A stretch of 64,000 bases of DNA from Komagataeibacter rhaeticus (GCF_003207855.1 NZ_NKTZ01000012.1:22604-86603), one strand, 5' to 3'; shown: positions 1 to 10,151, counted from the first letter of the stretch. The notes: a model not told the origin generated them from the sequence alone. Program-made: numbers and translations.

Positions 1-1670
1 GGCAGGGATGCGGCAATTCGGTGGGCATGGCGATGGCCGAGAAATGGCTGGCAGCGCGCTACAACCGCCCCGGCTTCGACCTGTTCGATTACCACATCTA
101 CACGCTGTGCGGTGATGGCGACATGATGGAAGGCGTGGCCAGCGAGGCCGCGTCCGTCGCGGGTCATCTCAAGCTGGGTAACCTGACATGGATCTATGAC
201 AGCAACCGCATTTCCATCGAAGGCTCGACCGATATCGCCTTTACCGAGAACGTGCGCAGGCGTTTCGAGGGTTATGGCTGGCACGTGCTGGAACTGATGG
301 ATGCCAACGATACGGGCAACTTTGAACGCCTGCTGGCGGATGCGAAGGCCGAAACCACGCGGCCCACGCTGATCATCGCCCATTCCATCATCGGCTGGGG
401 CGCGCCGCACAAGGCTGGCACGGCAGCGGCCCATGGTGAGCCGCTGGGTGCGGAAGAAATACGCGAAACCAAGAAATTCTACGGCTGGCCGGAAGACAGA
501 AGCTTCTACGTGTCCGATGGCGTACTGGCGCATTTCCAATCCGGGCTGGGCGCGCGCGGGGCTGCGGCCAGCGCGCGGTGGCAGGCGCTGTTTAGGGCCT
601 ACCTTCAGGCCCATCCCGACCTTGGGGCGGAAGTCACGGCCATCATAAACGGCACGCTGCCGGTCGGGTGGGATCGTGGCATCCCGACCTTTGATGCGGA
701 TGCGAAGGGTGTTGCCTCCCGCGCCAGTTCGGGCAGGGTGCTCAATGCGGTCGCGCAGCATTATCCATGGATGATCGGCGGCTCGGCCGACCTGTCGCCA
801 TCGACCAAAACCCACCTGACATTTGATGGTGCGGGCGATTTCCAGCCCCTGCAATGGGGTGGTACCTATGGTGGGCGCAACGTGCATTTTGGCGTGCGCG
901 AACATGCCATGGGGTCGATCTGCAACGGGATCGCACTGGCGGGCATCCGTCCGTTCTGCTCCGGCTTCCTGATCTTTTCCGATTACATGAAGCCGCCAAT
1001 CCGCATGTCGGCGCTGATGAACCTGCCGGTCGTGTATATTTTTACCCATGATTCCATCAGTGTGGGCGAGGATGGCCCCACCCATCAGCCCATCGAGCAG
1101 TTGGCCCAGCTCCGCGCCACCCCCGGCGTGACCCTGATCCGCCCCGCCGATGCGAACGAAGTGGCGGAAGCCTGGCGGGTGATCATCCCCATGACCGACC
1201 GCCCCGCCGTGCTGGTGCTCAGCCGCCAGAACCTGCCAACACTGGACCGCGGCGTTTACGCCCCCGCCACGGGGCTGGCGAAAGGGGCCTATATCCTGGC
1301 CGAATGTGGCGGAAAGCCAGACCTGATCCTGATGGCGACGGGCAGCGAGGTCTCCCTTGTGGTGGCTGCGTATGAAATCCTGAAAAAGGAGGGCATCAGG
1401 GTGCGTGTCGTCTCCATGCCGTCATGGGACCTGTTCGAGGCTCAGCCCGAAGCCTACCGCAACAGCGTGCTGCCGCCCGATGTCACCGCCCGTGTGGCGG
1501 TGGAGCAGGCATCCGGCATGGGGTGGGCGCAATATATCGGCCTGACGGGCGAAGCGGTGGTGATGCATGGCTTTGGCGCCTCCGCCCCGGCGGAAGCGTT
1601 GCAGGAAAAATTCGGTTTTACCGTGGACGCCGTCCTTGCCGCGGCCCGGCGGCAGATCGCGCGCGCCTGA
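1..1670 (+). CDS. tkt: transketolase, 5' end outside window
   Basis: Thiamine-diphosphate enzyme that moves two-carbon ketol units in the pentose phosphate pathway. The reading frame is open from base 3, so the N-terminus lies upstream; about 555 residues of a usual 660-700 are present. Visible are the ThDP/metal motif GDGDMMEG with the following N, the middle pyrimidine-binding domain (GGSADLSPSTKT, FGVREHAMG, HDSISVGEDGPTHQP) and a complete C-terminal domain. It ends 27 bases before a transaldolase gene, so the two are probably one operon. Assignment is secure; only the start is missing. Confidence 0.97.
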   Translation, partial: QGCGNSVGMAMAEKWLAARYNRPGFDLFDYHIYTLCGDGDMMEGVASEAASVAGHLKLGNLTWIYDSNRISIEGSTDIAFTENVRRRFEGYGWHVLELMDANDTGNFERLLADAKAETTRPTLIIAHSIIGWGAPHKAGTAAAHGEPLGAEEIRETKKFYGWPEDRSFYVSDGVLAHFQSGLGARGAAASARWQALFRAYLQAHPDLGAEVTAIINGTLPVGWDRGIPTFDADAKGVASRASSGRVLNAVAQHYPWMIGGSADLSPSTKTHLTFDGAGDFQPLQWGGTYGGRNVHFGVREHAMGSICNGIALAGIRPFCSGFLIFSDYMKPPIRMSALMNLPVVYIFTHDSISVGEDGPTHQPIEQLAQLRATPGVTLIRPADANEVAEAWRVIIPMTDRPAVLVLSRQNLPTLDRGVYAPATGLAKGAYILAECGGKPDLILMATGSEVSLVVAAYEILKKEGIRVRVVSMPSWDLFEAQPEAYRNSVLPPDVTARVAVEQASGMGWAQYIGLTGEAVVMHGFGASAPAEALQEKFGFTVDAVLAAARRQIARA

Positions 1671-1697
1671 CCCTATGAAGAGCCGGAAATACAGATC

Positions 1698-2858
1698 ATG
1701 AATGAATCCCGCAGCATTTCCCTGACCAATCCATTATGCGAGCTGGCCCGCTTTGGCCAGTCGCCATGGCTGGACTTTATCCAGCGTTCCTTTACCGAAA
1801 ATGGCAGCCTGAAACGGCTGGTGGATCAGGACGGGCTGAAGGGCGTCACCTCCAATCCGGCCATCTTTCACAAGGCCATAGGGCAGGGGGATGAATATGA
1901 CACCCGCATCGGCCAGGTACTGGCCGAACGGAAAGTCGATGCGGCAGCTTTATATGAAATCCTGGCGGTGGAGGACATACAGGCCGCAGCCAAAGTGCTG
2001 TATCCGGTCTATGAAACCAGCCGGGGCATTGACGGGTATGTCAGCCTTGAGGTCTCGCCCCATCTGGCCCATGATGCCATCGGTACACTGGCCGAGGCGC
2101 GACATTTGTGGAAACGGGTCGATATGCCCAACCTCATGATCAAGATCCCCGGCACGCAGGAAGGCGTGGAGGCCGTGCGGACCGCGATCGCGGATGGCAT
2201 GAATGTCAACGTGACCCTGCTGTTTTCGCTTGAGGCATACAAGAAGGTGCTGGATGCCTACATGGCCGGGCTGGAAGCACGGCATGCGCAGGGGCTGCTG
2301 GTATCGGGCATTGCATCGGTCGCCTCCTTTTTCGTAAGCCGCATTGACGCCCGCATCGATACGGCAATCGACGAACGGATAGCGGGAGCGGACCCGGAAG
2401 CAAAGACGCTGGAAACCCTGCGGGGAAAAGTCGCCATTGCCAATGCCAGGATGGCCTATCAATACTGGCAGGGGGTTACACGGGGCGCGCGGTGGCGAAA
2501 GCTGGCGGCCCTTGGCGCGCAGCCCCAGCGGCTGCTCTGGGCCTCGACCGGCACGAAGGACCCGGCTTACAGCGATGTATTGTATGTCGATGCACTGATC
2601 GGGCCGGAGACGGTCAATACCATCCCGCCTGCCACATTCGCCGCGTTCCGCGAGCACGGGACGGCTGCCCTGACACTGACACAGGACATTCCGGGTGCGA
2701 TACAGGTCCTGCACGAGGCCGACCGGCTGGGGCTTGATCTGGCTGGGGTGACGGATGCCCTTTTACATGAAGGACTGGACGCTTTTGCGGAGGCATTCCG
2801 TTCCCTGCGTGACAGTATGGCAACAAAAATAACCAGCCTGTCTCCCGTCATGATGTAA
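1698..2858 (+). CDS. tal: transaldolase
   Basis: Transaldolase of the non-oxidative pentose phosphate pathway, 386 residues. The Schiff-base lysine sits in the motif LMIKIPGT near residue 150, and the N-terminal signature GVTSNPAIF is clear. The length fits the longer transaldolase class. The related gene of some acetic acid bacteria encodes a transaldolase fused to glucose-6-phosphate isomerase, but no isomerase domain follows here. Directly downstream of tkt, consistent with co-transcription. Confidence 0.96.
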   Translation: MNESRSISLTNPLCELARFGQSPWLDFIQRSFTENGSLKRLVDQDGLKGVTSNPAIFHKAIGQGDEYDTRIGQVLAERKVDAAALYEILAVEDIQAAAKVLYPVYETSRGIDGYVSLEVSPHLAHDAIGTLAEARHLWKRVDMPNLMIKIPGTQEGVEAVRTAIADGMNVNVTLLFSLEAYKKVLDAYMAGLEARHAQGLLVSGIASVASFFVSRIDARIDTAIDERIAGADPEAKTLETLRGKVAIANARMAYQYWQGVTRGARWRKLAALGAQPQRLLWASTGTKDPAYSDVLYVDALIGPETVNTIPPATFAAFREHGTAALTLTQDIPGAIQVLHEADRLGLDLAGVTDALLHEGLDAFAEAFRSLRDSMATKITSLSPVMM

Positions 2859-3062
2859 TCCAGGCAGGAAACCACAATCCTTTTTTGATCGGGGGACTTT
2901 CACCGCAACCCTTGGCACATGCGCATTCCGGCTAAGCCTGCCCATCAACCCCTCCTTCCCCAGGCCGGATTATGGCCTACGTCCCTGCCTGAAAATCGGG
3001 AGTGACTTCTGACACTCGGCTGTCAGGTTACGAGAGGTTGCTGGTACAGGTCATTGCATTGA

Positions 3063-3069
3063 TTGTATG
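3063..3069 (+). promoter_or_regulatory. TTGTATG element upstream of the MocR gene
   Basis: The heptamer TTGTATG, inside the 10-mer ATTGTATGGT at 3062-3071, lies 48 bases before the chosen ATG of the regulator. The same 10-mer recurs at 4665-4674 upstream of the Nit1C cluster. Shared sites would fit autoregulation plus control of the target operon; inference only. Confidence 0.4.
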
Positions 3070-3116
3070 GTGCATGATTGAATGATTGGTCGCCGAATAT
3101 ATGGAACCTGACCGTC

Positions 3117-4520
3117 ATGACCGAGTACCCCTACCTGGACCATTGGAAAGAGGAGATCGGTCGCAATCCGAATGCGATTTACCTTACGCTCGCTGATGCC
3201 CTGGCGCTTTCGATCCGCAAGGGTGACCTGAGGGAAGGGGACAGGCTGCCTCCACAGCGTGCCATTGCGCGCCATATCGGGACCAATCTGACAACCGTGA
3301 CCCGTGCGTTCACGGAAGCCCACCGGCGCGGCCTGATTGACGCAACCGTTGGCCGGGGCACGTTCGTGCGTGTCGGCGCGGGCGAGAGTCACTGGCGCCA
3401 TACCGGCCCGGCCGTGGTTGACCTGACCATGAACCTGCCACCGATCCCGCAGGACCCGCCGCTGCAGCGCATCATCCAGAACGATATCGCGGCCATCCTG
3501 AAGCAGCAGGACCTGAACAGCCTGATGTCCTACCGGGTCACGGGCGGCACGCTGGAGGAGCGCCAGCTTGGCGCGAAATGGATCGCCCCCATCATCGGCC
3601 AGCGGCGCACAGACGAAATTCTTGTCTCACCCGGTGCGCAGAGCGCACTGGCAGCCATTGTCAGCACCCATACCCAGCCGGGCGATGTGATTGTCACCGA
3701 CCGCATCGCCTATCCGGGTATTCGAACTATTGCCGCACAGTTCGACCTTATTCTGGTCGGTGTGGACAGTGACAGGGAAGGCATGATGCCCGACCAGCTC
3801 GACCGGGTCTGTGCGGAACATCACCCCCGGCTGCTTTACTGCATCCCGACCATTCATAACCCCACCACGGCCACCATGTCACTGCAGCGGCGCAAGGATA
3901 TTCTTGCGGTGGCCCAGCGCCATCACCTGCATATTGCCGAGGACGACCCCTACAGCCTGCTGATGGACACTCCGCTACCGGCGCTGGCAGCCCTCGACCA
4001 TAGCCGTGTCAGCTACGTGGCCACCCTTGCCAAGACGCTCAGCCCCGGCCTGCGCACCGCCTATGTGGCCCTGCCCAATGCGGAGATGACCCGACGGGTG
4101 ACGGCGGCCATCCGGGCGATCGCGCTCACTAATGCCGGTCTGCTCAGCGCGCTGACGGCGCGGTGGATGCAGACAGGGCAGGCGCATACAATCCTGCACG
4201 CCATCCAGAAAGAACTGCGCCTGCGCCAGTCCATAGCCCGCAAGGTACTGGGGGAGGGGCATTGCATGAATCCTGATGGACCACATGTCTGGCTGAAGCT
4301 GCCGGACTGGTGGGGCAGTGCGGATTTTGTGGCGTATGCCCGCAGGCGGGGGCTGGCGCTGGTGCCCAGCACCGTTTTCACCATCAGCGGCGAGCCGCCG
4401 CAGCGGGCGCGCATTGCATTGGGCAGCGCACCGGATGCTGCAAGCCTTGAGGAATCCCTGCATGGCGTGCTGTCGGTCCTGCAACACAAACGCTCACCCG
4501 GCTTCGCCGATATTGTGTGA
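3117..4520 (+). CDS. MocR/PdxR-type GntR-aminotransferase regulator
   Basis: Transcription regulator with an N-terminal GntR winged helix (about residues 15-80, RLPPQRAIARHIG and LTTVTRAFTEAHRRGLI) joined to a class I aminotransferase-like domain (about 100-460). The PLP lysine is expected in the motif ATLAKTLSPGLR. I chose ATG 3117 (467 residues); an in-frame TTG at 3078 would add 13 residues. It lies just upstream of, and in the same direction as, the Nit1C cluster, with a repeated heptamer in both promoter regions, so it is the likely local regulator. Ligand is unknown. Confidence 0.88.
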   Translation: MTEYPYLDHWKEEIGRNPNAIYLTLADALALSIRKGDLREGDRLPPQRAIARHIGTNLTTVTRAFTEAHRRGLIDATVGRGTFVRVGAGESHWRHTGPAVVDLTMNLPPIPQDPPLQRIIQNDIAAILKQQDLNSLMSYRVTGGTLEERQLGAKWIAPIIGQRRTDEILVSPGAQSALAAIVSTHTQPGDVIVTDRIAYPGIRTIAAQFDLILVGVDSDREGMMPDQLDRVCAEHHPRLLYCIPTIHNPTTATMSLQRRKDILAVAQRHHLHIAEDDPYSLLMDTPLPALAALDHSRVSYVATLAKTLSPGLRTAYVALPNAEMTRRVTAAIRAIALTNAGLLSALTARWMQTGQAHTILHAIQKELRLRQSIARKVLGEGHCMNPDGPHVWLKLPDWWGSADFVAYARRRGLALVPSTVFTISGEPPQRARIALGSAPDAASLEESLHGVLSVLQHKRSPGFADIV

Positions 4521-4860
4521 CCTGCGCGCAGCGTCTGGAATCGATGGCAATGCCTGATTCCGGGGGGCGCCATGCGGGCGGATGGAAAAACAAAAGGGCA
4601 CGTTATTCACGACTGCGTGATTATGGAATCATTTAAAAACAGATACTTATAGTCATATCTCACAATTGTATGGTTGGAGAATAATTTTTGTATGCCTCTG
4701 TCTCTGCAAGAGGACGTTGTATGATTTAATTTGAGCCATTTGTACCCTTATCATAAGGCATACAATATTTTGCCTCTCCGCCATCCCGTGCCACGTTCGC
4801 CTTGGCAACGCGGTCAGTCTCGGCTCCCCGCCGGAAACCGCAGCACACGGGAGAGATACC
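4521..4860 (+). promoter_or_regulatory. Nit1C promoter region with TTGTATG repeats
   Basis: A 340-base non-coding stretch, clearly AT-richer than its neighbours between 4600 and 4770. It holds TTGTATG three times in direct orientation (4666-4672, 4688-4694, 4717-4723) and once inverted as CATACAA (4759-4765). MocR regulators are known to bind direct repeats, so these are candidate operators. I did not find a convincing sigma-54 -24/-12 pair. Confidence 0.5.
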
Positions 4861-5343
4861 ATGCCGAAAGTCGAACACGCTCCGTACAAAGACGGCGACT
4901 GTTTCGTCAATTATGAAAATAAGGTCTTTGAGGACGTCAAAGCCCAGCCCGGCGAAAAAGCCCTCATCACCTTCCACACCGTCGCCAATGAAGGCTCGGT
5001 CGGGTTCGTCAACCTGCTACAGGCCACGCGCCTGATCCGCAAGGGCTTCGAGACGTCGGTGCTGCTGTATGGGCCGGGTGTCACCCTTGGTGTGCAGCGC
5101 GGCTTTCCCCGTCTGGGCGACGAAGCCTTTCCGGGGCACATGAACTGCAACAGGCAGATCGCAAAAATCCTTGAAGAGGGCGGCAAGGTCTATGCCTGCC
5201 GCTTCGCGCTTCAGGCCCTCTATGGCTACGGCGAGCAGAACCTGATCCCCGGCATCACGCCGATCAACCCGCAGGATGTGCTCGACATCATCCTGCTGGC
5301 CCGTCGCGACAACGCCTTCATCCTCAATACCTGGACTCTCTGA
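4861..5343 (+). CDS. nitB: MSMEG_0572/Sll0783 family Nit1C protein NitB
   Basis: First gene of the Nit1C cluster, 160 residues, resembling the MSMEG_0572/Sll0783 nitrogen-starvation family whose function is unknown. The sequence is soluble, without signal peptide or membrane segment, with a DsrE-like look (a [22 protein letters not shown] stretch is typical of small alpha/beta subunits). An upstream GGGAGAG gives a good ribosome binding site for ATG 4861. The nitrilase gene follows after 24 bases. Confidence 0.85.
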   Translation: MPKVEHAPYKDGDCFVNYENKVFEDVKAQPGEKALITFHTVANEGSVGFVNLLQATRLIRKGFETSVLLYGPGVTLGVQRGFPRLGDEAFPGHMNCNRQIAKILEEGGKVYACRFALQALYGYGEQNLIPGITPINPQDVLDIILLARRDNAFILNTWTL

Positions 5344-5367
5344 AGGCCGAAGGGAGGACCGCACGCC

Positions 5368-6342
5368 ATGTCCCGTATCGTTCGCGCCGCAGCCATCCAG
5401 ATCAGCCCCGTCCTGGGTGACGATGGTCTGGGGACTGCCCGGAAAGTCTGTCAGGCCATCCGCGAGGCCGCCGAAAAAGGTGTGAAGCTTGCGGTCTTTC
5501 CCGAAACCTTCGTGCCGTACTACCCCTATTTCTCATTCATCCAGCCGGCTTTCCGCTTCGGTGGGGAGCATCTGGAACTCTACGAGCGCGCTGTCGTCAT
5601 TCCCGGTCCGGTGACCGACATGGTGGCCGAGGCCGCGCGCCAGACCGGCATGGTCGTGGTGCTGGGCGTGAACGAGCGCGATTTCGGCACGCTCTACAAC
5701 ACCCAGATCATCTTCGACGCCACGGGTGAAATCCTGCTCAAACGCCGCAAGATCACGCCTACCTACCATGAACGCATGATCTGGGGGCAGGGTGATGGTT
5801 CCGGTCTGAAAGTCGTTGAAAGCGCTGCCGGTCGCATCGGCGCACTGGCCTGCTGGGAGCATTACAATCCGCTCGCCCGCTACGCGCTGATGACCCAGCA
5901 TGAGGAAATCCACTGCGCGCAGTTCCCCGGCTCGCTGGTAGGGCAGATCTTTGCCGACCAGATGGAAGTCACCATCCGCCATCACGCGCTGGAATCCGGC
6001 TGCTTTGTCGTGAACGCCACGGGGTGGCTGACGGAAGAGCAGATCACGGAGATAGCCCGCGATCCGGCGCTGGAAGGCCCGCTGCGTGGTGGGTGCTTCA
6101 CGGCCATCGTCTCCCCCGAAGGAAAACTCCTCGGCACACCACTGACGGAAGGCGAGGGGATGGTAATTGCCGATCTCGACTTTGCCCTGATTACCAAGCG
6201 CAAGCGGATGATGGATTCCGTGGGGCATTACGCCCGGCCCGAACTGCTCAGCCTGCTTCAGGACCGGCGGCCCGCCCGCACCGTTCGTTACGTTGGGGAG
6301 GCCAATCCGGTTTCAACCTCTACAGAGGAGGCTGCGTCATGA
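5368..6342 (+). CDS. nitC: Nit1C nitrilase NitC (Sll0784 family)
   Basis: Carbon-nitrogen hydrolase of the nitrilase class, 324 residues, converting a nitrile (or cyanide-derived adduct) to acid and ammonia. The catalytic triad is visible: Glu46 in [10 protein letters not shown], Lys128 in [11 protein letters not shown] and Cys162 in [14 protein letters not shown]. It is the defining gene of Nit1C clusters. The stop overlaps the next start as ATGA, pointing to translational coupling with the radical SAM gene. The natural substrate is not evident from sequence. Confidence 0.95.
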   Translation: MSRIVRAAAIQISPVLGDDGLGTARKVCQAIREAAEKGVKLAVFPETFVPYYPYFSFIQPAFRFGGEHLELYERAVVIPGPVTDMVAEAARQTGMVVVLGVNERDFGTLYNTQIIFDATGEILLKRRKITPTYHERMIWGQGDGSGLKVVESAAGRIGALACWEHYNPLARYALMTQHEEIHCAQFPGSLVGQIFADQMEVTIRHHALESGCFVVNATGWLTEEQITEIARDPALEGPLRGGCFTAIVSPEGKLLGTPLTEGEGMVIADLDFALITKRKRMMDSVGHYARPELLSLLQDRRPARTVRYVGEANPVSTSTEEAAS

Positions 6343-7445
6343 CCATTCCGACGCTCGGTACACTTTCTGGTCGCAAGCTCGTCACCGACCTGCAATCCTT
6401 CGGGCTTCAGATCGGCGCGCAGACCGGCGGCATTGCCCGCAAGGGAGGCGCCGGTCCTTCGGATCACAAGACGATCACCATTGCAGGCCAGACCGTCATG
6501 GTCCCGGTCTATACATCAGGCGCGCGACGTTCCCCGTTTCAGGCCAGCCCGCCGGACCAGCACGGGGCCAGCACGCTGCTACGCGATGGGCAGACACTGG
6601 GCACGATCCATTTTCCGGCCGCCCCGCGCTTTTACGGACTGAGCACGGCGGACGGCATTCCCTACTGGAAGATCGCCCTGCTGCATGGCCGTGACACGCT
6701 GGCGACCACGGTGCACCAGACCTGCATCCGCTATGCCGACCGGCGCACGTCGTGCCAGTTCTGCGCCATCGGCCAGTCGCTGGAGGCCGATCGCACCATT
6801 GCCTACAAGACGCCAGCACAACTGGCCGAGGTCGCCAAGGTCGCCGTGGAACTCGACGGCGTGCGCGACATGGTGCTGACCACCGGCACGCCTAACGTGG
6901 TGGACCGGGGTGCAGCCGTGCTGGCGGAATCAGCCCGCGCCATCCGGGCGGCTGTGGATCTGCCGCTTCAGGTCCAGTGCGAGCCGCCGCGCGATCACGG
7001 CTGGTTCCAGCGCCTGCGCGACGCCGGGGCCGACAGTCTGGGGATGCATCTCGAAGCCGCAACACAGGCGGTGCGCGAGAAGATCATGCCAGGCAAGGCC
7101 ACGGTCAGCGTCGATCGCTATATGGACGCCTTTGCTTCCGCCGTGCCGATCTTCGGGCGCGGGCAGGTCAATACCTACATTCTGGCCGGTCTTGGCGACA
7201 GTGCCGCAGATATTCTGGCGCTGGCCGAACGGCTGATTGCGCTCGGGGTCTATCCCTTCGTGGTGCCGTTCGTGCCTATTTCCGGAACACCACTGGAAAA
7301 TCATGCGCCGCCTTCGGCCGATTTCATGAAGTCCGTGCTCGCACCACTCGGGCGGATGCTGCGCGAGGCGAACATGAAATCCACCGACATCCGCGCCGGA
7401 TGTGGCCGGTGTGGCGCCTGTTCCTCGCTTTCGGCGTACGAATAA
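6339..7445 (+). CDS. nitD: radical SAM protein, MSMEG_0568 family (NitD)
   Basis: Radical SAM enzyme of the Nit1C cluster, 368 residues from ATG 6339. A longer open frame extends upstream inside nitC but the ATGA overlap at 6339-6342 marks the start. The cluster-binding cysteines appear as C-x9-C-x2-C in [18 protein letters not shown], not the canonical CxxxCxxC. A biotin-synthase-like TIM barrel follows ([21 protein letters not shown]). The C-terminus carries a second cysteine group, [11 protein letters not shown], which could bind another metal centre. The substrate is unknown. Confidence 0.92.
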   Translation: MTIPTLGTLSGRKLVTDLQSFGLQIGAQTGGIARKGGAGPSDHKTITIAGQTVMVPVYTSGARRSPFQASPPDQHGASTLLRDGQTLGTIHFPAAPRFYGLSTADGIPYWKIALLHGRDTLATTVHQTCIRYADRRTSCQFCAIGQSLEADRTIAYKTPAQLAEVAKVAVELDGVRDMVLTTGTPNVVDRGAAVLAESARAIRAAVDLPLQVQCEPPRDHGWFQRLRDAGADSLGMHLEAATQAVREKIMPGKATVSVDRYMDAFASAVPIFGRGQVNTYILAGLGDSAADILALAERLIALGVYPFVVPFVPISGTPLENHAPPSADFMKSVLAPLGRMLREANMKSTDIRAGCGRCGACSSLSAYE

Positions 7446-8008
7446 TGACAGCGATCCTCGAAGGCGTAGACGACCGCCCGTTCATCCCGACCGAATATGT
7501 CGTGCGGCTGGCCCGCACGCCGTGGGAACGCGCGGGCTACCATGCGCTGCGCCGCGACGTGTTCTGCACCGAACAGCAGGTGTTTGCCGATGATGACCGG
7601 GACGCAATCGACGCGGTTGCCATTCCCATCATCGCGGCCTGCTGCATGGCGGGCATGCCGGACCGGGTCGTGGGCGCAGTGCGCATCCATGAAGCCGAAC
7701 CCGGCGTCTGGCGCGGCTCCCGTCTAGCCGTGCATGAAGACCATCGCAAACTGGGGCGGATCGGCGCGGAACTCATCCGCATGGCGGTCAGCACGGCGCA
7801 CGGGCTTGGGGCCAAGCAGTTCCAGGCACAGGTACAGGAACAGAACCTGCTGTTCTTCCGCCGCCTGCACTGGAAAAGCCTTGGGGCCATGACCCTGCAT
7901 GGGCTGCCACATCACGACATGCAGGCCGACCTCTCACGCTATCCGGCGCATGGCCAGGACCAGACCTGGCTGCTGCGCCCGCAGCCTCGTAACCGGCAGG
8001 TGGCATGA
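7445..8008 (+). CDS. nitE: GNAT acetyltransferase, MSMEG_0567 family (NitE)
   Basis: N-acyltransferase of the GNAT fold, 187 residues. The start ATG 7445 shares one base with the stop of nitD (TAATG). The acyl-CoA binding region is RLAVHEDHRKLGRIGAELI (about residues 94-113), followed by AVSTAHGLGAKQFQAQV and the FFRRLHW segment typical of GNAT proteins. It occupies its usual place between the radical SAM and AIR-synthase-like genes of Nit1C. Acceptor substrate unknown. Confidence 0.9.
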   Translation: MTAILEGVDDRPFIPTEYVVRLARTPWERAGYHALRRDVFCTEQQVFADDDRDAIDAVAIPIIAACCMAGMPDRVVGAVRIHEAEPGVWRGSRLAVHEDHRKLGRIGAELIRMAVSTAHGLGAKQFQAQVQEQNLLFFRRLHWKSLGAMTLHGLPHHDMQADLSRYPAHGQDQTWLLRPQPRNRQVA

Positions 8009-8979
8009 TGGCACACGAACTGACGACACTGCTGCGCACGCTTCGACACGGTCGGGCCCTTATGGCCAAACAGGACATCGCCGAAACTGCGGCAATCCTG
8101 AAGCCTGCCAGCCATGACATCATCCGTCTTGGCGATGACTGTGCTGCCATACCGGATGGCGATGGCTACCTCCTGCTGGCCAGCGAGGGCTTTCAGGATA
8201 GCTTCGTCCGCTCAATGCCATGGTTTGCCGGGTATTGCGGCGTGATGGTCAATGTCAGCGACATCGCAGCCATGGGCGGTCGCCCCGTGGCGGTAGTGGA
8301 CGCGCTGTGGAGCGATACGTCCGAAGCAGCCACCTCCATCCTGACTGGCCTGCGTGATGGCGCGGACACCTACGGCGTACCTGTCGTGGGGGGCCATACC
8401 AACAGGCGCAGCACCCATAATTCGCTGTCAGTCGCGATCCTTGGCCGTGCCCGTCACCTGCTGACCAGTTTCGACGCCCGACCGGGCGAGGTTCTGATCG
8501 CCGCCATTGATCTGCGCGGTCGCTGGCATGACCCGCATCCGTTCTGGGATGCCAGTTCAGCACTGTGCGGCACCGAGGAAGCGGCCCGGCTGCGTGGGGA
8601 CATCGAACTTCTGCCCACGATTGCGGAAGACGGCCTGAGCCGTGCCGCCAAGGATATCAGTATGGCGGGACTGTTGGGCACTGCCCTCATGCTGGCCGAA
8701 TGTTCGGGTATCGGCATGACCATCACGCTCGATGATATTCCACGGCCTGAGGGTGCTCCGATGGAGCGCTGGCTGTCAGCCTTCCCCAGCTATGGCTACC
8801 TGCTCACGGCGCGCCGCGAAGATGCCGAAGCGATCATGGCCCGGTTTCGTGGACGGGGCATTGCGGCTTCTATCATCGGTCAGTGTGACAGCACGCAGCG
8901 GCTGGATGTCACATGGGCAGACGAGACAGAAACCTTCTGGGATCTCGCCCGGATGCCTCTCATGGGGTGTGCGCCATGA
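8005..8979 (+). CDS. nitF: AIR synthase-related protein, Sll0787 family (NitF)
   Basis: Member of the PurM/AIR synthase superfamily, 324 residues, related to ATP-dependent enzymes such as PurM, ThiL and SelD. The motif LGDDCAAIPDGDGY near residue 35 is the N-terminal metal/nucleotide-binding loop, and VNVSDIAAMGGRPVAVVDALW is the next conserved block; AKDISMAGLLGTALML lies in the C-terminal half. Start ATG 8005 overlaps nitE by four bases (ATGA); ATG 8008 is an alternative. Probably ATP-consuming, but the reaction is not known. Confidence 0.9.
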   Translation: MMAHELTTLLRTLRHGRALMAKQDIAETAAILKPASHDIIRLGDDCAAIPDGDGYLLLASEGFQDSFVRSMPWFAGYCGVMVNVSDIAAMGGRPVAVVDALWSDTSEAATSILTGLRDGADTYGVPVVGGHTNRRSTHNSLSVAILGRARHLLTSFDARPGEVLIAAIDLRGRWHDPHPFWDASSALCGTEEAARLRGDIELLPTIAEDGLSRAAKDISMAGLLGTALMLAECSGIGMTITLDDIPRPEGAPMERWLSAFPSYGYLLTARREDAEAIMARFRGRGIAASIIGQCDSTQRLDVTWADETETFWDLARMPLMGCAP

Positions 8980-10151
8980 CCCTCTCCATCGGCATCCTGA
9001 CCCATTCGACCAATCCGCGTGGCGGTGTGGTGCACGGCATGGCGCTGGCCGAAGCCTTGTGCGATGCAGGCCACGACGTCACGCTGATCGCCCCGGACGT
9101 GACCGGAGCCGGTTTCTTCCGCACGCCCCGCTGCGCCACAAACTGCATCCCGGCCGCGCCCGAGACCGACCTGCCAACGCTGGTGGAACGCCGCATTGGC
9201 GAGATCAGGGACGCCCTGCGTGGGCAGCATTTTGACGTGCTGCACGCGCAGGACCCGATCAGCGCCAATGCACTGGCCGATCTGGTGGAAGAGGGGCGGA
9301 TACCGGGCTTTGCCCGCACGGTCCACCATCTTGACCATTTCACACACCCGGTTCTTGCCGCGCGGCAGGAGCGGGGGATCAGGGCGGCGGCCGAACTGTT
9401 TACCGTCAGCACAATGTGGGAAGATGTCCTGCGCAACGACCATGGCCGCGAAGCCCCGGTCGTGGGCAACGGGGTTGATCCCGTGCGCTTTTCGCCTGTG
9501 CCAACCGCGCACGATGCCGCGTTGCGGGCGCGGTATCACCTGCCTGCCGACCGTCGCCTGATCCTGTCCGTGGGCGGGATCGAGCGGCGCAAGAACACGT
9601 TGCACCTGCTGGAAGCGTTTGTGGCCCTTCGCCGTGAACGGCCTGATGCGCATCTGGTTGTAGCGGGCGGGGCTTCGCTGCTGGATCATTCTGCCTACCG
9701 CACCCGGTTCATGGCGCGTCTGCGCGAAAGCAGTGCGGCCGATCATGTCACCATCACCGGGCCTGTTGCGGATGAAGACATGCCTTCATTCCACCGGCAG
9801 GCGGACGTGCTGGCCTATCCATCCGTAACCGAAGGGTTCGGGCTGTGCCCGCTGGAAGCCCTGGCTTGTGGCACGCCTGTTATTGTGCCGGCAATCGCAC
9901 CTTTCACGGAGCATTTTTCGGCAACGGATGCGCTGTGGTGCCAACCGCCGCATCCCGACACCTTGTTTATGGCGTTGCGCGACGCCCTGCGCGTCGAAAG
10001 CCGTGACCATTTCCGGGCCAGCGGCCCCGCAACGGCCCGCCGTTTCGACTGGGGCCGCGTCGCCAGCCGGCACCTCCCCGCATACCGGCGTCTGGCGGCC
10101 CTGCGACACGCAGGTGCCCCAGTTTCTGGAGCTTTGTCATGCCCGAAATGA
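8976..10151 (+). CDS. GT4 glycosyltransferase, MSMEG_0565 family
   Basis: Retaining GT-B glycosyltransferase, 391 residues. The glycine-rich N-terminus (SIGILTHSTNPRGGVVHGMALAEAL) and the C-terminal nucleotide-sugar motif EGFGLCPLEALACGTPVI with its E-x7-E pattern are clear. ATG 8976 overlaps the nitF stop as ATGA; the open frame further upstream lies inside nitF. This gene is present in the extended (mycobacterial) form of Nit1C but absent from shorter ones, suggesting that the pathway may involve a glycosylated intermediate. Confidence 0.9.
   Translation: MTLSIGILTHSTNPRGGVVHGMALAEALCDAGHDVTLIAPDVTGAGFFRTPRCATNCIPAAPETDLPTLVERRIGEIRDALRGQHFDVLHAQDPISANALADLVEEGRIPGFARTVHHLDHFTHPVLAARQERGIRAAAELFTVSTMWEDVLRNDHGREAPVVGNGVDPVRFSPVPTAHDAALRARYHLPADRRLILSVGGIERRKNTLHLLEAFVALRRERPDAHLVVAGGASLLDHSAYRTRFMARLRESSAADHVTITGPVADEDMPSFHRQADVLAYPSVTEGFGLCPLEALACGTPVIVPAIAPFTEHFSATDALWCQPPHPDTLFMALRDALRVESRDHFRASGPATARRFDWGRVASRHLPAYRRLAALRHAGAPVSGALSCPK

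Noticed and set aside
4521..4860. Sigma-54 promoter for Nit1C
   Set aside because: TTGGCAACGCGG near 4802 lacks a proper -12 element at the right spacing.
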